This document shows, in pieces, positions 18,074-26,550 of a DNA stretch of 64,000 bases. Source of the stretch: Streptomyces sp. TLI_105 (GTDB lineage: Bacteria > Actinomycetota > Actinomycetes > Streptomycetales > Streptomycetaceae); assembly GCF_900105415.1 (NCBI RefSeq), contig NZ_FNSM01000001.1:7634001-7698000 (forward strand), given 5' to 3'. The position numbers were made by a program, and so were the translations under genes. Position 1 is the first letter of the stretch. Every line of letters starts with the position of its first letter. The notes beneath the pieces were generated by a model, which saw only the letters and a list, made by a program, of their open reading frames with translations, had not been told where the DNA came from and did no database searches.

Positions 18074-20155
18074 CTAGGTGGCAGCCGGCGGGTGCCGGGC
18101 CGTCAGGCGCTGGTTCTGCCGTACGGCCACGTCTATGCGCACGTCCTGGACGAGGCTGCCGATGAACATGAGGTCGGCCATGAGGTCGGCGTAGGAGCGT
18201 TGGGCCTGGACGTCGCGGAATTCGATGCGCTGCTCGTCGGGCGGGGTGCCCGCGCCCATGTGTTCCAGGTTGACCCCCTGGTAGTGCAGGCGGTCGTCCC
18301 GGTGGGCGGCGACCTTGTCCCGCAGTCGCTGCGAGGCCGTGGCGTGGAGCGGGAAGTCCTTGACGTGCTCCTGGAGCCGGGCCACCGCGGCGGCGAGGTC
18401 GGTGCTGCCTGCCGCCGCCTGTGCGCTCAAAGTGTCGAGTTCCGTGTTCAGTCCGGCGAGCAGGTCCGCGCCGCCGGGCAGGGAGCCGGTCCAAGGGGCG
18501 TTCTCGTGGTCCGCGTCGCCGCGATCACCGCCGAACTGGACCAGCCAGGCCTCCCAGCCCTGCTCCCAGGCCCGTACGGACTCCAGGAAGAGTTCGACGC
18601 TCCCGCCGAACGCGGTGGACGCGTCCATGGAGATGTGGCCGCCGCCTCCGTGGATGGAGTTGTCGACGAACAGACCGACGGACGCCGACGTGGCGATGCC
18701 GAACACGTGGTTCTGGATGATCCGGTTGAGGACTCCACCGTTCGCGAAGGCGCCGATGGGACTGGGCTGGGTCTGGGTCTCCAGGCACGCGTCGTCGAGA
18801 CTGAGCGCCCACCACCACGAGAAGCCGTTGTCGTCGGGGTTCGTGTAGGTGAACCTCTTGGCCGGCTGGCCCTTCACCTGGAAGTCGGACACGGCGACCT
18901 GGAGGTTGGAGCCCGGCACGGGCTGTGTGAGCACCGCGGCGGCCCAGGCGTTCATCTTGCCCACCGCGTGGGTGATGGTCGCGCGGGCTTTGGCGAGGGG
19001 GACGCCCTTCAGACCGCTGATGTCGACCTGGAGAGCGGTGCCGGTGGAGGAGCCGGTGCCGTTGATCGTGGCATCCGTGAACGTGAACTCCGTGCCGATC
19101 AGGGTCTCCCTCAAGGGCTGCGCGTGGTCCTGGCGCGCCGAGGTCTGTCGGGTGGCGACCTCCTGCTCCATGACGTTCAGACAGGAGACCAGGGTGGACA
19201 CCTGGGCGTCGCTGACGGTCTCGGCGTGCGTGACGTCGCTGAATCCCAAGGCCATGGCTGCTCCGGTCCCGAACTGCTGGGACCATGCCTGGTTGCTCGC
19301 GAGGAGGGCCCCGAGGAGTTTGTTCCTGGGCCCCTTCGAGCCCTCCAGGGAGCCGCGGACCTCCTGGATGTTCGCGTACGCCTTGAGGATCCGCGTCCAG
19401 TTGGCGGCGACGTAGGCCCGCGCGCCGGCCCCGTCCCCGGCCGGGTCGTGGAAGCGCTGGACGGTCCGGCCCTCCGCTCGCCCGGTGGCGACGGCGCGCT
19501 GAACGGGGCCCGTCTGCACGGAGTCCGTCCGAGCGGGCCGTCCGGCCAGGGCCCGGACCGCGTTCGCCTCGGCCTCGCGCTCGAAGCGGTCCGAGGGGTC
19601 CGAGACCCTCAGACCGGAGCCGTCGTCCGTGCCGGCCACCGGGCCCTGCCGCTGCTGGATCACGTGCGTCAGCTCGTGCGCGAGCGTGTGCCGGTCGCCG
19701 CCGCCCTGCCCGATGACCACATGGGAACCCGAGGTGTACGCACGGGCACCCATCTCGGCGGCCGAGGCCTTCGCCGCCGCGTCCGTGTGCACGCGTACGT
19801 CGGAGAAGTCCGCGCCGAGACGGGACTCCATGTCCGCGCGGACCGAGTCCTCCAGCGGGCGGCCCGCCGAGCGCAGCACGTCGGGCACTGAGGAACGCTG
19901 CACGGTCTGCCCGTTCTCCGGAGCGTGGCCGCAGCCGGCGCCGTGGACGTGCGTGCCGCGCTGCACCGCCGCCGCGAACGCCGCGTTCCCCACGGCCCGC
20001 TGCAGCGCGGCCGCCGCTCCCGGGGCGAGGTGTGCTGTCCCGCCGGCCGCAGCGAGCCGTGCCGCGTCCTCCGACAGGGAGTCCCGGGCGGCAGCGCGCG
20101 GCACCGGGCGGTCGCTCCGGTCCGCTCCCGGCTTGTCGCGGTGTGTCGACTCCAT
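18074..20155 (-). CDS. DUF4157 leader-domain protein with amidoligase-like C-terminal part; candidate CIS effector
   Basis: 693 residues, ATG at 20155 with GGGGAGG nine bases upstream. Residues 50-66 hold the LQRAVGN/VQR motif of actinobacterial CIS-linked proteins. Residues ~88-170 are a DUF4157 domain with the zinc motif HELTH (160-164). Four VQR motifs occur (64, 85, 218, 232). The remaining ~350 residues have no family I can name outright, but GTEFTFT (354), SLDDACLETQTQP (452), GGGGHISMD (503) and RIEFRDVQAQRS (643) appear in the order expected for ATP-dependent carboxylate-amine ligases of the GCS/amidoligase superfamily. DUF4157 is a known leader for CIS-delivered polymorphic effectors. 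It sits directly before the sheath gene. The effector role is inferred. Confidence 0.8.
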   Translation of the reverse strand: MESTHRDKPGADRSDRPVPRAAARDSLSEDAARLAAAGGTAHLAPGAAAALQRAVGNAAFAAAVQRGTHVHGAGCGHAPENGQTVQRSSVPDVLRSAGRPLEDSVRADMESRLGADFSDVRVHTDAAAKASAAEMGARAYTSGSHVVIGQGGGDRHTLAHELTHVIQQRQGPVAGTDDGSGLRVSDPSDRFEREAEANAVRALAGRPARTDSVQTGPVQRAVATGRAEGRTVQRFHDPAGDGAGARAYVAANWTRILKAYANIQEVRGSLEGSKGPRNKLLGALLASNQAWSQQFGTGAAMALGFSDVTHAETVSDAQVSTLVSCLNVMEQEVATRQTSARQDHAQPLRETLIGTEFTFTDATINGTGSSTGTALQVDISGLKGVPLAKARATITHAVGKMNAWAAAVLTQPVPGSNLQVAVSDFQVKGQPAKRFTYTNPDDNGFSWWWALSLDDACLETQTQPSPIGAFANGGVLNRIIQNHVFGIATSASVGLFVDNSIHGGGGHISMDASTAFGGSVELFLESVRAWEQGWEAWLVQFGGDRGDADHENAPWTGSLPGGADLLAGLNTELDTLSAQAAAGSTDLAAAVARLQEHVKDFPLHATASQRLRDKVAAHRDDRLHYQGVNLEHMGAGTPPDEQRIEFRDVQAQRSYADLMADLMFIGSLVQDVRIDVAVRQNQRLTARHPPAAT

Positions 20156-20539
20156 CGTGCTTGTCCTCCCCTTCTCTCGTGGACATCGGCCGAACGCTGA
20201 CGACTCTCGCCGAGTCCCGGCGCCCCGACCAGGGAAGAAGGGGCGCTCACGAGGGCAGCAGGGGCTGCCCCAACGGTCACGCTCCCGGGGTGCGCGCCTC
20301 CGGCGCCGGTACGCTCACGAGCACCGGAGCAGTACGACGGCGGGGGATGCCCGTGCCCCTTGACACGGCGCCCCGGCGTGCGAGGGTAGGGCTGGAGGCG
20401 CCACCCCCGGCCGCGACCGGGCCCGTGCTCCGGTCTTGGGCCCCGCACCGCCCCAAGGGGCTTCGGGGCAGGCCGTGTTGCCCCCGCACCGGCACTTTCG
20501 GGCAGCCGGAACCCACCCCCGCCCCCCTAGCCTGCGGTC
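20156..20539. other. Divergent intergenic region within the CIS locus
   Basis: 384 bases between the effector gene (minus) and the peptidoglycan-binding gene (plus), with no convincing gene. It must carry the promoter of the sheath/effector operon. On the plus strand TAGCCT at 20528-20533 stands six bases before the ATG at 20540, with no ribosome-binding site, which suggests a leaderless mRNA for that gene. I see no clear -35. Confidence 0.5.
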
Positions 20540-22162
20540 ATGACCATCTGGACCTCTCTGGACCCGGCCGATGTCACCGTCGAGCCGGGGACCCGGACTT
20601 CCGCCCGGCTACGGGTGCGCAACACCGGGGACACCGTCGAGGAGTACCGGCTCTCCCTCGTCGGCAAACCCTCGGGCTGGTCCCGGGTCGAGCCGGACGT
20701 CCTCCGCCTCTACCCGGGCAGCGAGGGGACCGCCGAGATCACCTTCGCCCCGCCCCGTTCCTCGGACGCGGAGGCGGGACCCCACGCGTACGGCGTCCGC
20801 GTCGACCCCCGGGAGAACGCCGGCGCCCGCGACGTGGTGGAGGGCCGGCTGACCGTCACGCCCTTCGCCGAGACCCGCGCCGAGCTGCTGCCGCCCGCCC
20901 TCGTCGGCCGCTTCCGGGGCCGGGCCCGCATCGCCGTCGACAACCTCGGCAACACCCCGCTGACCGCGTCCCTGATCGCCCGCGACGAGGCCAACCGGCT
21001 CACCTTCGACGTACGGCCGAACGCCGTGCAGATCGCCCCCGGCCGCGCCGCCTTCGGCGAACTCGTCGTACGGTCGCAGGCAGTGCGCTGGACCGGCGCC
21101 GAGGAGTCGCACCGGTTCACCGTCGCCGTCCGCCGCGCGGGCGACGACACCGCTCTCGACCTGGAGGCCACGTACGACCAGCGGCCCGTCTTCGGGAACT
21201 GGCTGGTCGTGGCCGGCGGACTCCTGGTGACCGCCGCCATCGCCTTCGCCGTGCTCTGGTTCGGCTTCTCCCCGAAGATCGTCAGCGCCGCCAAGGAGAT
21301 CCAGGCCACCGGCGCGCCCAGGCCCGCGGCGCAGGGCGGCGGGGACGAGCTGCCCGAAGCGCCCCCGCCCGGCGGACCCACGCCCGGCGGGAAGCCGCCC
21401 GGCGGCGCGCCTCCGCCGGTGGACGGAGGACCCCCGCCGGCCGGGGGAGACGGCGGGGCGGACGAGGGTGCCGGTGACGGCTCGGGCGGCGGGGCGACCG
21501 GCGGCGGATCCGGCGGGGGCGCCGCGCCGACCGACCCCGGGCCGGGCACCGGCGACGGCGGCAACCAGCAGCCGCCGCCCCCACCCGCCTCCACGAAGAC
21601 CCTTCCCCCCTGGGTCCAGGGCGACCCGAAGGACCTCGTCGTCGAGTACGCCCAGGAGCGCCTCGCCGCCATGAGCGGCACCAACCCGTGCAGACTCACG
21701 GGTAGTTGGAGCCGCGGGGTCATCGACAGGGCGACCCGTGACGCGATCGCCTGCTACCAGCGCGCCGTCGTCCAGGACGCCGAGAACGGCAAGAACTCCG
21801 GCGAGATCCTGAACGTCGACACGGAGGGCACCCTCGGGCGCGCCACCCTCACCTCCCTCTGGGCCCAGGGCATCACGCCCGACGAGGTGAAGCCGGGGAG
21901 CAGCGGCATGGAGAACACACAGCTGATGGCGGCCTTCTGGTGGGCGTACAACCGCAGCTCCTCCGACGACGACCTCGCCAAGGCGCGCACCCGCGCCCAG
22001 TACGGCATCGACAACCTCCGGACCGGGAAGGTGACGGCCACCCGGAACAGCAGCAACGTCCAGGACCACATCCGCCAGTACCAGACGGCCGTCGGACTGC
22101 CCGCCACCGGCACCGTCGACTGGCCTACCCTCCGCAAGATGGTCGGCGGCAGCGTGATGTGA
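20540..22162 (+). CDS. Single-pass membrane protein with Ig-like cytoplasmic part and peptidoglycan-binding domain
   Basis: 540 residues. The first ~210 are two Ig/NEW3-like beta domains (VTVEPGTRTSARLRVRNTGD; ARIAVDNLGNTPLTASL). There is no signal peptide. One transmembrane helix lies at about 219-242 (LVVAGGLLVTAAIAFAVLW). A Gly/Pro-rich linker of ~110 residues follows. The C-terminal ~180 residues contain peptidoglycan_binding_1-type repeats (YQTAVGLPATGTVDWPTLRKMV). The topology puts the Ig domains inside and the wall-binding domain outside. It is encoded on the opposite strand but enclosed by CIS genes, so a role in anchoring or positioning the particle at the envelope is plausible. That role is inferred. 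Confidence 0.82.
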   Translation: MTIWTSLDPADVTVEPGTRTSARLRVRNTGDTVEEYRLSLVGKPSGWSRVEPDVLRLYPGSEGTAEITFAPPRSSDAEAGPHAYGVRVDPRENAGARDVVEGRLTVTPFAETRAELLPPALVGRFRGRARIAVDNLGNTPLTASLIARDEANRLTFDVRPNAVQIAPGRAAFGELVVRSQAVRWTGAEESHRFTVAVRRAGDDTALDLEATYDQRPVFGNWLVVAGGLLVTAAIAFAVLWFGFSPKIVSAAKEIQATGAPRPAAQGGGDELPEAPPPGGPTPGGKPPGGAPPPVDGGPPPAGGDGGADEGAGDGSGGGATGGGSGGGAAPTDPGPGTGDGGNQQPPPPPASTKTLPPWVQGDPKDLVVEYAQERLAAMSGTNPCRLTGSWSRGVIDRATRDAIACYQRAVVQDAENGKNSGEILNVDTEGTLGRATLTSLWAQGITPDEVKPGSSGMENTQLMAAFWWAYNRSSSDDDLAKARTRAQYGIDNLRTGKVTATRNSSNVQDHIRQYQTAVGLPATGTVDWPTLRKMVGGSVM

Positions 22163-22182
22163 GCCGACGGCGGACGTCAGGC

Positions 22183-22228
22183 GAAGGGCCGAGGGGGCCA
22201 CCCGCGCGGGTGGCCCCCTCGGCCCTTC
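22183..22228. terminator. Perfect 46-bp palindromic bidirectional terminator
   Basis: Two exact 23-bp arms (22183-22205, 22206-22228) with no spacer. The tip bases must form the loop. It lies between the convergent peptidoglycan-binding gene and the ATPase gene, six bases before the ATPase stop codon. Confidence 0.85.
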
Positions 22229-22234
22229 ACGCGA

Positions 22235-24253
22235 TCACGGCGCCCAGGGCGCGTCGACGTCCAGGACCAGCCTTCCCGCCTTCCGGTACTCGCGCCGCGC
22301 CCCGGCCCGTACGTCCTCGCCGGTCACGGCCGAACCGCGGGCCGCCGCCAGATAGCCGGCCGTCACCGCCGCCGAGCGGATCGCGCCGCCGGCGAGCTCG
22401 AACTCCACGGCGCACCGCGCGATCTCCTCGTCCAGGCCCTCCGCCTTCGGCGTGCCCGCCAGGCAGGAGCGCCAGAGCGAGACGCGCTGCCCGGGATCGG
22501 GGAAGGGGAAGTCCACGACCAGGTCGAGCCGGCGGGTGAACGCCTCGTCGATGTTGGCCCTGAGGTTGGTCGTGAGCACCGCGATCCCGTCGAAGGCCTC
22601 CAGGCGCTGGAGCAGATAGGCGCTCTCCAGGTTGGCGTACCGGTCGTGCGAGCTCTTCACCTCCGACCGCTTGCCGAAGACCGCGTCGGCCTCGTCGAAG
22701 AGGAGGACGCAGTCCGTGCGGTCCACCTCGGCGAAGATCCGCTCCAGGTTCTTCTCGGTCTCGCCGACGTACTTGTCGACCACCGACGAGAGGTCCACCA
22801 CATAGAGGTCGAGGCCCAGTTCGCCCGCGACGACCTCCGCGCCGAGCGTCTTCCCGGTGCCCGACTCCCCGGCGAACAGCGCGACGACACCGCGCCCCCG
22901 ACCGCCCCCCGTGCGCAGCCGCCACTCGCCCAGCACCCGGTCCCGGTCGCGGGCCCGGCCGGTCAGCTCGCGCAGCATCCCCAGCGGCTCCTCGGGAAGC
23001 ACGAGATCGGCGAACCCGACGGCCGGCCGGATCCGCCGCGCATGGCTGTCGAGGAGCGGCGCCGACACCAGCCGGGCGCCGCGCCGCAGCTGCGCGAGCG
23101 TCAGCGCCGTGCCCTCGAACGCGGCGAGCGCCCGGGCGGAACGCGCCGCCCGGCGCACCTGGTCGCCACTGAGGCGGTACGGGGCGGTGGCCGCGTCCAG
23201 GTCGAAGTCGAGTCCCACCGGCCCGAGTTCGCGGTGCCAGTGGCCGTCGGGGCCCGCCGTGTCCTCCGGTGCGTCGAGCGCGATCAGCTCCGCGTCCGGC
23301 GCCCACCGGAGATCGGGCGCCTCGGTGCCGGCGAGGACCACCGTCGCACCGGACGAGGCGAGGGCGCGCACCAGCGGTCCGGGCCGCGGAGGCAGCGGGT
23401 CGACGACCACGGCGGCGCCGCGCAGCCGGGCCTCACGCAGCAGCAGCCGCGCCGCTCCCTCGGCCACGCCCTCCGGCCGGTACCGCAGCACGGGCCGTCC
23501 GGCGGCGCGCAGCGCGGCCACCACCCCGTCCGTGGCGGCCCCGGGGACGCGCTGACGCAGATGGACGGTGACGGGCCCGGCGGCGACGACCCGCGCCCCG
23601 AGCGCCGTGGCGGCCTCGTCCCCCGCCCCCGCCGGCAGCAACTCCACCTCGGCGGCCCGGAGTCCCGCGTCGAGCCGCCCGTCGTCGCCGAGGAGGTGTG
23701 CCACCACCCGCTCCGGCACGCGCAGGGCCCGCCCGGGCAGCGGCCGGTCCTCGTCCTCGATCTCCAGGAGGCCGCCGGACCGCAGCGGGGCGGCCGGATG
23801 GAAACGGTCCCGGGCGGCCGGGTCGAAGGGGCCGGTGCCCGCCAGGTCCAGGGCCAGGGCCACGGTGGCGCGCCGCCGGCCCACGTCGTCGTTGAGGTAT
23901 CCGTACAGCGGCTCGAAGCCCCGGTCCACGTCGGGCGCGAGCGCCGCGAGGAGGACATGGGCGTCGAGCGCGGTGAGTCCGAAGTCCCGTGCCAGGAGAG
24001 CCAGTCGGCCCGTTCCGCCCAGGTCCGGAAGGGGAGCGCTGTCGTCCTGCACCGCCGGTCCCCGCCTCGCCGTCGGTCCCGGCTCCGCCGCGATCCGGCG
24101 GGCCGTCTCCCCGGTGACGTACAGGCCGCGCAGCGGATCGCCGGCCGTGGGGTCCCCGGCGCTCCGGGCGTCCACGAGCGCGGCGACCCGGTTCCGGAGC
24201 GCGCGGACCAGACCGAGCACGCCGTCGGCACCCCGGAGGTCGTCCCCGCTCAT
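22235..24253 (-). CDS. CIS AAA+ ATPase (Afp15 type)
   Basis: 672 residues. The C-terminal third is an AAA+ module: Walker A GESGTGKT at about 461-468, Walker B VLLFDEADAVFGKR at about 515, sensor region AVLTTNLRANIDEAFTRR with the arginine finger RR, and a lid helix near the end. The N-terminal two thirds hold degenerate AAA-like and winged segments (FGLTALDAHVLLAALAPDVD). This architecture is that of the ATPases found in every CIS locus. They are thought to assist assembly or disassembly, with the exact role unknown. The start overlaps the upstream DUF4255 gene stop by four bases. Confidence 0.92.
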   Translation of the reverse strand: MSGDDLRGADGVLGLVRALRNRVAALVDARSAGDPTAGDPLRGLYVTGETARRIAAEPGPTARRGPAVQDDSAPLPDLGGTGRLALLARDFGLTALDAHVLLAALAPDVDRGFEPLYGYLNDDVGRRRATVALALDLAGTGPFDPAARDRFHPAAPLRSGGLLEIEDEDRPLPGRALRVPERVVAHLLGDDGRLDAGLRAAEVELLPAGAGDEAATALGARVVAAGPVTVHLRQRVPGAATDGVVAALRAAGRPVLRYRPEGVAEGAARLLLREARLRGAAVVVDPLPPRPGPLVRALASSGATVVLAGTEAPDLRWAPDAELIALDAPEDTAGPDGHWHRELGPVGLDFDLDAATAPYRLSGDQVRRAARSARALAAFEGTALTLAQLRRGARLVSAPLLDSHARRIRPAVGFADLVLPEEPLGMLRELTGRARDRDRVLGEWRLRTGGGRGRGVVALFAGESGTGKTLGAEVVAGELGLDLYVVDLSSVVDKYVGETEKNLERIFAEVDRTDCVLLFDEADAVFGKRSEVKSSHDRYANLESAYLLQRLEAFDGIAVLTTNLRANIDEAFTRRLDLVVDFPFPDPGQRVSLWRSCLAGTPKAEGLDEEIARCAVEFELAGGAIRSAAVTAGYLAAARGSAVTGEDVRAGARREYRKAGRLVLDVDAPWAP

Positions 24254-24891
24254 GCGCCGCCCTCCTGCCGCGGGTCCGCCCTGACGCCGATGCGTCGCCG
24301 CATCCGGGGAGCGGAGTCGCCCGGTACGCCGTCGATCCCGCGTACGAGGACCTCCGCGCCCTCGGTGACCGGCGGCGCCGCCTCGTGCACCGGAGCGACC
24401 GGGAACGGTGTGGTGACCACGACGTCGAGCGAGGGCTTGAGCTCCCCGCCGAGCGCGGACCAGATGTCCGCCAGGGAGCGCGACTCGGCGGGCGGTACCG
24501 CGACGGAGAGCGGCAGGGACGTGGCGATCGGCCGCACGGACTCCGGCACCGCGTCTCCGGAGAGCACCTCGTGCGGCAGGAGCAGCGCCAGCGCGCCCGA
24601 CAGGAGCCGGTGCTCGTCCTCGGGCCGTGAGGTCCAGGCGGTCACCAGGTAGGAGAGCCGGAACCAGCGCGGTGGCAGGCGCCTCCGCGTCACGATCCCG
24701 TCGGCGTCCCGCTCGGCCCGTGCGCCACGCTCGCGCCGGGCCACGTCCTCCCGGATGTCGTACAGGTAGGCGTTGAGCGTGGGGGTGGTGCGGCGGGCCG
24801 CCCAGTCACGGGTCGGGGCGTCGAAGGCGATGTCGCCCGTCACGGCGGGGGCGAGCAGCCGGCGCAGGGCCCCGTCTATCTCGTGGATCAT
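24250..24891 (-). CDS. CIS tail terminator, DUF4255 (Afp16 type)
   Basis: 213 residues beginning MIHEIDGALRRLLAP, with TPTLNAYLYDIREDVARRE and RWFRLSYLVTAWTSRPEDEH, the DUF4255 signature. DUF4255/Afp16 proteins cap the tube and sheath at the distal end and set final particle length together with the tape measure. The ATG shares its A with the stop of the LuxR-like gene (TGATG), and the stop overlaps the ATPase start by four bases, so the three are one translational unit. Confidence 0.9.
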   Translation of the reverse strand: MIHEIDGALRRLLAPAVTGDIAFDAPTRDWAARRTTPTLNAYLYDIREDVARRERGARAERDADGIVTRRRLPPRWFRLSYLVTAWTSRPEDEHRLLSGALALLLPHEVLSGDAVPESVRPIATSLPLSVAVPPAESRSLADIWSALGGELKPSLDVVVTTPFPVAPVHEAAPPVTEGAEVLVRGIDGVPGDSAPRMRRRIGVRADPRQEGGA

Positions 24892-25541
24892 CAGATGTAG
24901 CCTTCGCGGAGCGCGTACGCGACGGCATGCGCCCGGTTGGTGAGCTGGAGACGGGTCATGAGCGAGTGCAGGACGTTCTTCACGGTGCGCTCGGAGTAGG
25001 CGAGCTTCTCGCTGATCTGCCGGGTGTCCAGGCCCTCGGCGAGCAGCCGCAGCACGTCCACCTCGCGGGGCGCCATCCCGAAGAGCGGCACCGACCCGCC
25101 GGTACCCGTTCCCGCCGCCGTGGCCCGCTGGAGCCGGCCCACCTGGTTCAGGAGACGGCTGACCAGGTCGGGCGGCAGTTCGCCCTCGCCCCGCGCCGCG
25201 CTGTGCACGGCGCTCAGCAGCCGCTGCTCGGTGGCCTGGTGGCGCCAGATGATGGCCCGTACCCCGTGCTCGACCACGGTCAGGAGGTCGGGCTCGCGCA
25301 GCTCGCGGGCGACCAGCACGACGCGCTGGTCGCGGCCGCGCAGCAGGCGCCGGAGTTCCGCGGTGGTGGGTTCGTCGATCCGGTCCGCGAGCATCACCGC
25401 CACCGCGGGGGCGTCCCCGTTCCCGTCGTCGTGCTCGGGCACGAAGTCGATGGTCGGCTGGTGCCGTAAGTGGCTGATGAGCCCGGCCCTGCTGAGTGGA
25501 TCGGATGCGTGGACGGTCACCGTCACCCGTGTGGTGAGCAC
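24891..25541 (-). CDS. LuxR/NarL-type transcriptional regulator coupled to the CIS genes
   Basis: 216 residues from a GTG at 25541, preceded by GGAGCAGG. The reading frame is open further upstream but its composition there does not look coding. The N-terminal half resembles a response-regulator receiver (VHASDPLSRAGLISHL), but the usual phosphorylatable Asp after the third strand is not evident (AVMLADRIDE), and the conserved Lys position reads RAIIWRHQ. The C-terminal ~65 residues are a GerE/LuxR helix-turn-helix (MAPREVDVLRLLAEGLDTRQ, then YSERTVKNVLHSLMTRL). It starts the operon with the tail terminator and ATPase, so it probably controls the CIS. The input is likely not canonical phosphorylation. 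Confidence 0.85.
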   Translation of the reverse strand: MLTTRVTVTVHASDPLSRAGLISHLRHQPTIDFVPEHDDGNGDAPAVAVMLADRIDEPTTAELRRLLRGRDQRVVLVARELREPDLLTVVEHGVRAIIWRHQATEQRLLSAVHSAARGEGELPPDLVSRLLNQVGRLQRATAAGTGTGGSVPLFGMAPREVDVLRLLAEGLDTRQISEKLAYSERTVKNVLHSLMTRLQLTNRAHAVAYALREGYI

Positions 25542-25847
25542 TTCCGCTACCTGCTCCTTCTCACGCGCCTCGACCGTCCGGGCGTGGTCGGGCGCCCGGA
25601 ACCGGCCGGCGCGGCGACGGCGGCCTCCCGGCCGTCGGTCGCCACGCACGGCGAGGCTCCCCGTGGTCTGCTGGTCCGTGGCCGGCGCACCGGTCACGAT
25701 GGTCCTGTCCAGCTTCCCGCGCGGTACTCACGTCTCGCTAACGCTCCGCTGCCGCGCTCCGGAACCTCGCGCCGGGGCCGTCCACAACGCTCTTCCCGTG
25801 TGGCGCCCGCCACTTGGGGCGTCCGCGCGGCGGCGGGAGGGCGGTTC
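25542..25847. other. Intergenic region upstream of the CIS regulator
   Basis: About 306 bases with no supported gene between the LuxR-like start and the DUF4328 stop. It should contain the promoter for the regulator-terminator-ATPase operon on the minus strand. No clear promoter or hairpin was recognised. Confidence 0.4.
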
Positions 25848-26441
25848 TCAGGTCATGTTGAAGTACGGGAGGGGGCCGGCCGGCTGGTCGGCGGTCACGC
25901 GGCGGATCACGGCGATCGCCAGGATCGAGTCCAGGATGCCGATGGCGTGGTCCACCGGGTTGTGGTACTCGGTCTGATGGAGCACCAGCAGGTGGACCGC
26001 GACCGAGAGCGGGCCGTCGGCGAGCCAGACGAACCACCAGATGTTGATCAGCCAGGTGTCGCGGGGCGGGCCGCCGGCGCGCCGGATGTCCAGGGTGATG
26101 CGCCGGGGCAGCCACCACATGGCGAGCGGGATGATCCAGGCGCCGAGGGCGAAGCCCGGAGCGTACTTGTGGGTGCCCGGCGCGAGCACCTCGGCGTTGC
26201 AGCGGGCGCGGTGGAACCAGACCAGGAACGAGATCCAGCAGAGGATCTGGAGGAAGCCGAGCGCGGCGTTCCCGTCCTCGAGCCAGGGGGCGTCGGGGCC
26301 GGTGAAGATGACGTACGCCTCGGCGAGGGCCGACGTGGCTATCAGGCACTGGACGATGAGGGCGGGCCCGGCGGGGTTGCGGAAGCGGTAGCGCGGCCCG
26401 CGCACGGCCGCGGGCCCGACGGGCACGTTGTACTGGTCCAT
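25848..26441 (-). CDS. DUF4328 membrane protein
   Basis: 197 residues with five or six hydrophobic segments (for example ALIVQCLIATSALAEAYVIF, ALGFLQILCWISFLVWFHRA and DHAIGILDSILAIAVI). The sequence FHRARCNAEVLAP, then FALGAWIIPLAMWWLPRRI and WWFVWLADG are diagnostic of the actinobacterial DUF4328 family, whose function is unknown. It is a polytopic plasma-membrane protein encoded alone. The N-terminal 25 residues are polar and probably cytoplasmic. Confidence 0.88.
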   Translation of the reverse strand: MDQYNVPVGPAAVRGPRYRFRNPAGPALIVQCLIATSALAEAYVIFTGPDAPWLEDGNAALGFLQILCWISFLVWFHRARCNAEVLAPGTHKYAPGFALGAWIIPLAMWWLPRRITLDIRRAGGPPRDTWLINIWWFVWLADGPLSVAVHLLVLHQTEYHNPVDHAIGILDSILAIAVIRRVTADQPAGPLPYFNMT

Positions 26442-26550
26442 GTTTCATCCCCCCGAACGCGGCCGAGTGGTACGGCTGCCTTGATCACCGGCATCGTAGG
26501 GGCGCGCGGTCCCACCGGCCAAGGGCCGGGAGCCGGGGAAGGGGTCGGGG

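Noticed and set aside
18074..20155. The DUF4157 protein as a simple secreted metalloprotease
   Set aside because: HELTH is within the leader domain, there is no signal peptide, and a long second domain follows.
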